This document shows positions 57,391 to 64,000 of a stretch of 64,000 nucleotides of DNA, piece after piece. Under the pieces are notes generated by a model that ran no database searches, was not told where the DNA came from, and saw nothing but the letters and a program-made list of their open reading frames with translations. The position numbers were made by a program, and so were the translations under genes. The stretch lies in assembly GCA_937997635.1 (NCBI GenBank), contig CALLFA010000175.1:1-64000 (forward strand). Direction: 5' to 3'. Position 1 is the stretch's first letter. Each line of letters begins with the position of its first letter. This stretch comes from an uncultured Saprospiraceae bacterium (GTDB lineage: Bacteria > Bacteroidota > Bacteroidia > Chitinophagales > Saprospiraceae).

Positions 57391-57942
57391 AATGCTCTCT
57401 AATTCGTTCTTTATTTGTTCATTATTTTGGTATAAAATTCCTTTTATCCCTGTGGAAGCAGCGCTTTCAATTTTAGTGATGCTATCGTCAATGAGAATGA
57501 AATCTTCGCGATCATACTCTTGGTTATCTTGTAATAACTTAATAAAAAATTCTGGATTAGATTTTACCAGCTTATAGTCGTAAGAATATATTTGCTTTAT
57601 TGACCATTCTTCAAAGCCATACTTTTCAGAAATATATCGTACACTTTCTTTGTAATTGTCACTCACAATAAAAATGTCAAAATTATTACTGATGATTTCA
57701 ATTAATTCGGTATTGACTTGTAAGGTCTTAAATATTTCACTTTGAAATTCATCATGTGATAATTGTTGTGCTGTTAGTTTATTGTGTTCTTGATGTAATT
57801 CGCTAAATGTATATTTATCCCCAGACTCATATTTTGTATTGAGTTGATTGATTATTTTCCAATTTATACAAGAGTTTGGCAATTGATTGGGTTGCAATAC
57901 CACTCCTCCTAAATCCAACAAAACAATCATATTACTATTCAT
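57370..57942 (-). CDS. HAD-superfamily phosphatase
   Basis: This 190-residue HAD hydrolase has motif I LLDLGGVVL (nucleophile Asp near 10; the usual second Asp is Gly), motif II VSDN near 113, and motif IV ILIDDSITKIESA near 150. It overlaps the 3' end of the prenyl synthase gene by 21 bp on the other strand. In characterised marine bacterial drimenol synthases a HAD domain is fused to a class II cyclase and removes the diphosphate. Here a stand-alone HAD sits beside an unfused cyclase, so it may do the same. A general sugar or nucleotide phosphatase is the alternative. Confidence 0.78.
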   Translation of the reverse strand: MNSNMIVLLDLGGVVLQPNQLPNSCINWKIINQLNTKYESGDKYTFSELHQEHNKLTAQQLSHDEFQSEIFKTLQVNTELIEIISNNFDIFIVSDNYKESVRYISEKYGFEEWSIKQIYSYDYKLVKSNPEFFIKLLQDNQEYDREDFILIDDSITKIESAASTGIKGILYQNNEQIKNELESILIKNRQ

Positions 57943-58165
57943 TTTCTCTCATTTAGACAATACATTTTGGCGGAGACTCTCATAAAACGTATTTGGAATA
58001 TGATGTGTTTAGAAATTACCCTATGTATTGCTGCATCAGTGTATAAATCAATTAGATTTCAGTATTGAATATCTATTCGATATCCTGCAAAAAGGAAAAC
58101 ACTTTTAATAAGATGTAAAAGATTAAGGAAGTGATCGATTGTGTCTACTGAGTAAAAACAATAGA

Positions 58166-58882
58166 CTACTTATCTACATCATTTTGATCAATGAGTCTAA
58201 ACCCGTTACCGTGGATATTGACTATCTCAAGTTGATCATCTTTGCTGATGTATTTTCTCAATTTAGTAACAAAGACATCCATACTTCTAGCAGTAAAGTA
58301 ATTGTCTTCGCCCCAAATTTTGGTGAGTGCTTCTGATCTGGTCAACACCTCGTTTTTGTACATGCAAAACATTCGAAGCAGATGTGCTTCTTTAGGAGAA
58401 AGTTTGGCTGTGTCTTGTTCGTCTCCATTTTTATATGTCAGAATACGCAATGGATAATTGAAATGATATTTGCCAAGAGTGAACTCTTTAATCTCTTCTC
58501 GTGGATCAGCTTTCTTTTCGCTTCTTCGCATTACCGCTTGCACTCTATAAAGCAACTCTTCAGAATTAAATGGTTTTGTTATATAGTCGTCAGCACCTAT
58601 TTTAAATCCTTCAAGCACATCTTCTTTCAATGCTTTTGCCGTTAAGAAAATAATTGGGACTTCAGTATCCTTTTCTCTGACTTCTTTAGCTAATGTAAAC
58701 CCATCTTTCTTAGGCATCATGACATCAAAAATGCAAAGGTTGAAAGCTCCTTTACTGTATGCCCGGAAACCAGCTTCACCGTCAGTCTCGAGATGTACAT
58801 TGTAATCATGCATCTCTAAGTAGGAGCGAAGTACATCTCCAAAGTTCTGATCGTCCTCAACTAATAATATCTTATTGCTCAT
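58166..58882 (-). CDS. OmpR-family response regulator
   Basis: This 238-residue regulator has a receiver domain with acidic pocket EDD (9-11), phospho-acceptor Asp 53 (FDVMMP), and a conserved Lys in ITKPF. It has a C-terminal winged-helix DNA-binding domain (LSPKEAHLLRMFCMYKNEVLTR, then ARSMDVFVTKLRKYI). It follows its kinase gene, with a 51-bp gap, on the same strand. RprY-like regulators in Bacteroidota have this layout. Targets are unknown. Confidence 0.93.
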   Translation of the reverse strand: MSNKILLVEDDQNFGDVLRSYLEMHDYNVHLETDGEAGFRAYSKGAFNLCIFDVMMPKKDGFTLAKEVREKDTEVPIIFLTAKALKEDVLEGFKIGADDYITKPFNSEELLYRVQAVMRRSEKKADPREEIKEFTLGKYHFNYPLRILTYKNGDEQDTAKLSPKEAHLLRMFCMYKNEVLTRSEALTKIWGEDNYFTARSMDVFVTKLRKYISKDDQLEIVNIHGNGFRLIDQNDVDK

Positions 58883-58933
58883 GCGCTAGGTAATGATCGA
58901 TTGTTATATTTATTTGGATGATAAAAGTGTTAA

Positions 58934-60349
58934 TTAGTCACTATTTGAAGCATAAAAAGGTAAAAAAATTGTAAAAGAACTGCCTTCTCCTAGTTCACTT
59001 TCCACTTTTACGTCTCCTTTATGTGCATTCACGATTGCTTTTACGTAAGACAAACCAAGTCCAAAGCCCTTAACATCGTGCAGATTTCCTGTATGAACCC
59101 GATAAAACTTCTCAAAAATATTCTTTAATGCCTCTTTTGACATGCCAATTCCTTTATCAGCTATCTTTATATGGATTCCTTTGTCAGAATTATACGTACT
59201 GACTTCTATTTTGGGTATTTCCTTTGAATACTTCTCAGCATTGTCGAGCAAATTATGGATAACGTTTGAGATATGGTTGTTGTCAGCCATTATCCTTGTT
59301 TTTGTTGCTTCAAGGTTTAGCTTTATCGTGCCATCACGCTTATTGACCTTTAATCTCGAGTTTTCTGCCGCTGTCTTTATCATGTCATGCATATCAAACT
59401 CCGTAACTTTCAATTGAAAATCTTTCTTCTCCAACTGGGCCATTTGAAGGACTTTTTCAACTTGACCCAACATGCGCCTATTCTCTTGTTTGATGATGTT
59501 GACAAATCGGGTGACTTTATCCGCATTCCCAATAATCTTCGGATTGTTGATTGAGTCTGTTGCAAGAGAAATAGTTGCTATTGGTGTCTTGAATTCATGC
59601 GTCATATTGTTGATGAAATCTGTCTTCATCTCGGATACTTTATTCTGAAATAGAATGGTATTAATCGTATAGACAAAACAAAATAAAATCAATCCCGTAA
59701 AAATCAACGAACTTACCATAGACACCCAGCTAGTTTTCCAAAGATACGCGACTTTGTTAGGGAAATAGACTTTTAATTGCCCAGGAGATTCTGTCTCGTT
59801 TGGAAATAAATTGACTTTGTATTCTGACTCGTACAAATTTTTACCATCCAATTGCTCTATTCCTGCAGAGCTAGATTGAGGTTTTTCATTCGACTGAAAA
59901 GAAAATTTACCGTTAATTATTGAAAAACTCTTCGTTTCATTGGAATATATGCCATAGTCATAGGGTATGTATATGCCCTGATTTTCCATTTCATTACTTA
60001 GCCAAGTGCCTAATTTTTCAGGAGGAATGTTATCTAAGTACTTGTTCAACCTGGATTTATACGTTAAATCATTTATCTTTTGAGCTGCATACTTCGATTG
60101 AAAACTTTCAAAACCCGTGGACAATGAACCTTTACTATTGTAATGTGGAAGTTGTAAAATACTCTTAGTGCTTTCTTGATAGTCAATGATCTCTTCATGA
60201 ACATTATTGAGTGCTTCGGTAACTTTGGTCTGAAAGCTTTTTTCTTGTAAATCAACTGATCGTTTTATCCACAAAAACTGGATAACAGAGGTCCCTATCA
60301 ATGCTAGGGTCATTATCACAATAATCACTATAATGGATTGCCTATTCAT
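58934..60349 (-). CDS. Membrane sensor histidine kinase
   Basis: This 471-residue kinase has a first membrane helix at about 5-27, a periplasmic sensor region of about 180 residues, and a second helix near 208-232. The HisKA box is FINNMTHEFKTPIATISL (phospho-His near 252), and the HATPase domain has N-box NVIHNLLDNAEKYS, then DKGIGM and GFGLGLSYVKAIV. It is encoded just upstream of the response regulator and resembles RprX-type kinases. The signal is unknown. Confidence 0.93.
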   Translation of the reverse strand: MNRQSIIVIIVIMTLALIGTSVIQFLWIKRSVDLQEKSFQTKVTEALNNVHEEIIDYQESTKSILQLPHYNSKGSLSTGFESFQSKYAAQKINDLTYKSRLNKYLDNIPPEKLGTWLSNEMENQGIYIPYDYGIYSNETKSFSIINGKFSFQSNEKPQSSSAGIEQLDGKNLYESEYKVNLFPNETESPGQLKVYFPNKVAYLWKTSWVSMVSSLIFTGLILFCFVYTINTILFQNKVSEMKTDFINNMTHEFKTPIATISLATDSINNPKIIGNADKVTRFVNIIKQENRRMLGQVEKVLQMAQLEKKDFQLKVTEFDMHDMIKTAAENSRLKVNKRDGTIKLNLEATKTRIMADNNHISNVIHNLLDNAEKYSKEIPKIEVSTYNSDKGIHIKIADKGIGMSKEALKNIFEKFYRVHTGNLHDVKGFGLGLSYVKAIVNAHKGDVKVESELGEGSSFTIFLPFYASNSD

Positions 60350-60585
60350 TTATTGGTAATGAGTTAATGCATTATACTCAATTTAATTGAGAATAATCAT
60401 TATTCTACAGTCCCTTTAACGATGATTTAACCGCAATGTATGTGTCTTGTTAACAGAGATTAAAATCCTGAATAAATTGAGAGTTGTGCAGTCGGTCTTG
60501 AAAGTTTGTTGGGGCGGCTGACACCTTTCTCTGCTTTTTACTGCGGCAGTAACTTCCAATTTGAGTCTTTGTCCCAATGAAACGT

Positions 60586-63500
60586 TTACTGAAGATTAAA
60601 TCGAGCTGTTACACCAGCTTGCACAGATGTTATTGGGAATGAATTTGACAGATACGGCCGAGTTTTACTGTAATCGACGAATGCTCTCAAGCTTAAATTT
60701 GAATTTATATCGTATTCAACTGCTGGATTAATACGAAGGGTTCTAAGACCTCTTGTTGGCTCAGATGATGTTCCTCTATCTATTTCATGTATTGATGTGA
60801 TGTCATCTCTAAATGAAAAATCAAAGGTAATAAACATCTCTCTTGGCGCTTCCGTTTGTTCTTGAGCAACATTAGTAGGGGCATCGCCTAAAATCTCTCC
60901 AGTATCTGGGGCACGGCCTCTTTTCTTTCTTCTTCTATTGCCTGTAAACAATTCTACTCCTTTGATGGTCCATCCAAATCCTGCTGTGTACTCTGTATTC
61001 CTAGCTTCCGTTAACTGACTTATATTACCAGTAATCAAACTCAAATTTCTAGTCTTCTTATACTCGAATTCTATATTAATGTCATTCACTGTTTTCAATT
61101 CAAGACCGATAATTGGTACAAAATTCTCAGATATCACAACTGTAGGAATTTCGAATAATGCATAATAATTCAACTGTTCTTGATCAGTTGGAATTGCAAA
61201 ACTAGTCCCAAATTCTTCTATCGAAGAAGCAAACTGCAGGTCCGTTTCAAATCGAGACACTCTCAAATTCGAATTGTACCCGTGAGTCAAGGTAAAGCTT
61301 GAAAATATATCTTGGAAAGCGCCGATTTTGGACAATCCATCCCAACGTATATTCCAATTTGGTGCTGGTATATACCCCCTCTTTTGGACATCATCGGTAA
61401 TGTTTAATGAGACTTCTTCATCAGGGTTCTCAGCAAAATTTGTCCCAGTATAGGCTGATAAAAAAGAATGAATCAATACATCATTTTGTTGCCGTCCAAA
61501 TCCTCTTGAAAACCCATCATCTTGATCATGAGGTAAACCAATATTTGGATTCACTTCTCCATTCCTCTCCAGATTGGCCAATCTATTTGAAATAGTAATT
61601 CTGTTGTTTTCAAATGTTTGGAATAAGACGTCCACATCATTTCTAAACAAAGTCTGCATAGCAAAGTATGACACATCAAAAGAACCTATATCTCTCATTG
61701 TTGTCTGCTGAAATATTGCAGGCGTTTGATAAGTGATGTCAGGATTGTTATTGATGAAAAACTCTGAGTGATCTAACGAAAACGACTTTGTAAATTCAAT
61801 ATCTATCTCAAAATCCTTCCAAGGTTCTATCTCTAGCTGGAGTTCAAAATTCTGTTGGCTTGATTGCAACACTTGTTGATTTTGGAATCGATCTGGCGTT
61901 ATCCATCCATTTTCACCTGCATTTGTCAAAAAGCTTTGTAATTCTGGTTGTAGACCTAAGACAAATCCCCAACCTGGTGCGTCAAACCCAGACGATAATC
62001 CCAAATATTTATTCGTAGGCAAAAATCCTGGGACCAACGTGGAGAGATTTTCTCTATAGGTGAATTTTGCATTGCGCAAGGAGAATAAAGGCCGGACAAG
62101 CAACTTTTCAATTACTGATGCCCCTTCTCTTTCTTTATCCTTTTTTCTTGTTCGCTCTGCTCCTGCATCTGGAGTTTCTTCTTCCACCTTATCCTTATCT
62201 CTAGATCGACCTCTCGGCTTACTATTTGACTTATCTAAACTCTTGACGTATTTCGATTTTTCGAAGAGTTTATCAAAATTAAAATCTGCATTTAGCGATC
62301 GGCTCTGGTTGTTGCTGATGATGTTGCCAAGTTGTATCCCATCTACACCACGAACACTAGATCCAAGTGGAATGCCATTATTGACAGATAATGAACCCGT
62401 ACTCCAAGCATAATCAGCATCATATTGTGCTTTGACATTTATCCAATCCATGAATGGCAGATATCTTATCGGCAAATTCCACGACAAGCTAAGGCTATGA
62501 TTATAGTCCTTATTTCGACCTCCGCTTCTTATATTCTGATTGAGTGTATCCCGTGCCGCTTGTTCTTTTTCTTCAATGGTACTCAGTCCATTTACTTCGT
62601 CTACTTCTCTCCCAAACTTATCAAAGAATGGCCTTGCGTCTCTGTTTATTCTGATTCCACCTGGTCTAATTTCATCTACAACGGCAAAATTAGTAGCAAA
62701 AAAGTCAAATTTTAATGCTTTGGTAAAATCCCATTTCAACGCATATCTTCTTTCCCAATCAAACCTTTGATCATTAAAAACATAATCTATGTCTGTTGGT
62801 ATTCTATATTCTTTCTCGTTACTAAATCGCCTGAGTTGTGTACTAAACGAAAAGCTATTAGGAAACGGATTAAAATTAAACTCCTTTAAAATCTTTAAGT
62901 GGTCAGATTTTATTTTTTTGAATGGTTGAATTGGCTTGCCTTGTCTACTGTAGCTATAATCTAGTCCGCCACGATAATCATCACTAATCTCTGATTTAAC
63001 AAATTCATCTTTGTACTCCGTACGCGTATGTCCATAATTTAATGTGACATTCTCAATATCCCAAGGTGCAGGTTTCTTATCAGAACCATTGCTTCTTTCT
63101 TTTCTGACATTGGTAAAATTATATGTCTTTATGGTTGTTGTCCTTGCACTTCTGTCTATAATATCCTCTTGCTCAACAGGGTCATCTGTAATGTCAAGTA
63201 ATTCATCTACCGTTAAATCCAACTGGTACGGATCAAATTCGTCTTGTGCTCGTTGCTTCGAGTATTGTGCATAAAATGGTATACTGACATTCCACTTATC
63301 TGGTAAAAATTTGCCCAATTCCAGATTTGTAGCAACATCGTATTCTGTTATACTTTCTAGGCTTCTATCAAATACACGATCTTCTAGAGAACCCCAACCA
63401 ATACTTTGGTATGATGTAGATGCTGTCAGATCTCCAAAGTCAGCCATTTGTATTTCGAGCCTTGCTTCACCAGCCACACCTCCTCTTTCTTCCAGACCAC

Positions 63501-64000
63501 TTATGCGCATTTCGTTGACCCAAACCTCCCCACAAAACTGACCATTTTCTTCATGTCTCAGGCCTATAGCCATCCCCTTAATATAACCCAGACTAGGATT
63601 TCCTTTTATCGTTATTCTTCCATTTACGGATGAGGTATCTTCTGGCATAGCTAATTCAACAACATCTCTTGTAAATCGCTCTGTCAGAATGGCATCAGAA
63701 TCAACATTCCTTAATTTTTTCAGCTCCGTCAATAATTCAAGATCGACATCAAACTTATTTTCTTCTCGCCACACTTCTAGTGCATATTCACTATCTCTAG
63801 TCCGAACTACAGAGGTGTCAGAATACGCCATATCTATTTCATACTCATAATAGTTATCCGTAAAATCCTTACCAATTCGAATAAAGGCTTTTAATTGTCC
63901 GTCTTCGACATCATTCAGATTCCCAGGCCTAGTTTCTGCGTGGGAAAACATTTGGAGCCGTTTATAATACCGCAAATCCAAATCTGTCAACTTATATACC
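60586..64000 (-). CDS. sprA: SprA, T9SS translocon and gliding motility protein, C-terminal part
   Basis: The frame runs off the right edge, so only about 1137 C-terminal residues of a protein normally near 2400 are visible; the codon at 63990 is an internal TTG. Recognisable SprA features are GYIKGMAIGLRHEENGQFCGEVWVNEMRISGLEERGGVAGEARL-like text (about 150-190 of the visible part), many beta-barrel strands, the IEFEYKKTRNLSL region, and the end RTLRINPAVEYDINSNLSLR then YSKTRPYLSNSFP. SprA forms the outer-membrane barrel through which T9SS cargo passes. It would serve the T9SS-tagged FG-GAP proteins in this window. Confidence 0.92.
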   Translation of the reverse strand, partial: VYKLTDLDLRYYKRLQMFSHAETRPGNLNDVEDGQLKAFIRIGKDFTDNYYEYEIDMAYSDTSVVRTRDSEYALEVWREENKFDVDLELLTELKKLRNVDSDAILTERFTRDVVELAMPEDTSSVNGRITIKGNPSLGYIKGMAIGLRHEENGQFCGEVWVNEMRISGLEERGGVAGEARLEIQMADFGDLTASTSYQSIGWGSLEDRVFDRSLESITEYDVATNLELGKFLPDKWNVSIPFYAQYSKQRAQDEFDPYQLDLTVDELLDITDDPVEQEDIIDRSARTTTIKTYNFTNVRKERSNGSDKKPAPWDIENVTLNYGHTRTEYKDEFVKSEISDDYRGGLDYSYSRQGKPIQPFKKIKSDHLKILKEFNFNPFPNSFSFSTQLRRFSNEKEYRIPTDIDYVFNDQRFDWERRYALKWDFTKALKFDFFATNFAVVDEIRPGGIRINRDARPFFDKFGREVDEVNGLSTIEEKEQAARDTLNQNIRSGGRNKDYNHSLSLSWNLPIRYLPFMDWINVKAQYDADYAWSTGSLSVNNGIPLGSSVRGVDGIQLGNIISNNQSRSLNADFNFDKLFEKSKYVKSLDKSNSKPRGRSRDKDKVEEETPDAGAERTRKKDKEREGASVIEKLLVRPLFSLRNAKFTYRENLSTLVPGFLPTNKYLGLSSGFDAPGWGFVLGLQPELQSFLTNAGENGWITPDRFQNQQVLQSSQQNFELQLEIEPWKDFEIDIEFTKSFSLDHSEFFINNNPDITYQTPAIFQQTTMRDIGSFDVSYFAMQTLFRNDVDVLFQTFENNRITISNRLANLERNGEVNPNIGLPHDQDDGFSRGFGRQQNDVLIHSFLSAYTGTNFAENPDEEVSLNITDDVQKRGYIPAPNWNIRWDGLSKIGAFQDIFSSFTLTHGYNSNLRVSRFETDLQFASSIEEFGTSFAIPTDQEQLNYYALFEIPTVVISENFVPIIGLELKTVNDINIEFEYKKTRNLSLITGNISQLTEARNTEYTAGFGWTIKGVELFTGNRRRKKRGRAPDTGEILGDAPTNVAQEQTEAPREMFITFDFSFRDDITSIHEIDRGTSSEPTRGLRTLRINPAVEYDINSNLSLRAFVDYSKTRPYLSNSFPITSVQAGVTARFNLQ

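Noticed and set aside
1-64000. Search for tRNA, rRNA, insertion sequences and prophage genes
   Set aside because: No cloverleaf-type sequence, rRNA signature, transposase or phage structural gene was recognised in any gap or open frame.

Overview
The window is AT-rich chromosomal DNA from a Bacteroidota bacterium, most likely marine and adapted to red algae. Evidence for the phylum: a SusC/SusD pair, type IX secretion (T9SS) C-terminal tags, the T9SS/gliding protein SprA, an outer-membrane beta-barrel receptor of the CarboxypepD_reg/plug type, and TPR-LuxR regulation. The FG-GAP/ASPIC proteins and the PSD1/DUF1501 pair suit Saprospiraceae-like or related lineages, but I cannot fix the order. 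I see no transposase, integrase, CRISPR array, rRNA or tRNA.

Layout. 1-3528: a truncated secreted protein and a TonB-dependent receptor. 3909-9392: a five-gene operon for 3,6-anhydro-L-galactose (AHG) oxidation (MDR dehydrogenase, KduD, AHG dehydrogenase, aldose epimerase, anhydrogalactonate cycloisomerase). 9666-14990: a RhaT-like permease, GH117 number 1, a galactonate-type MFS permease and a DgoD-like dehydratase. 15506-27719: SusC, SusD, a terminator, then three overlapping FG-GAP/ASPIC genes. 27731-31946: a TPR-LuxR regulator, KDPG aldolase, and an AAA/DUF4143 ATPase preceded by four 32-bp repeats. 32331-38366: GH117 number 2 with PSD1 and DUF1501 genes. 38433-41206: a TRAP transporter. 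41416-45411: an alcohol dehydrogenase facing a P450/ferredoxin/ferredoxin-reductase operon. 45500-46130: a dense palindromic repeat array. 46299-53026: a small secreted protein, PBP1A and a large CBM9 surface protein. 53511-57942: a terpenoid cluster (P450, class II cyclase, prenyl diphosphate synthase, HAD phosphatase). 58166-64000: a two-component system and the C-terminal part of SprA.

How the parts work together. Most of 3.9-45.4 kb reads as an agar/porphyran oligosaccharide utilisation region. GH117 enzymes would release AHG. The AHG operon would convert it to 2-keto-3-deoxy-D-gluconate, and Eda would split the phosphorylated product. No KDG kinase is visible in the window. The P450 trio matches the porphyran 6-O-methyl-D-galactose demethylase arrangement. 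The galactonate branch (MFS plus DgoD-like) would feed the D-galactose half. There is no endo-agarase, porphyranase or sulfatase here.

The strongest unlisted signal is an 18-bp direct-repeat motif, TGTMYA-N5-TTGTMYA, with the two TGT triplets exactly 11 bp apart. It lies upstream of six transcription units: the AHG operon, the permease, both GH117 genes, susC and the P450 operon. It suggests one regulator ties the scattered operons into a regulon. The second notable system is the terpenoid cluster, which looks like a split form of a HAD-cyclase drimenol-type pathway.
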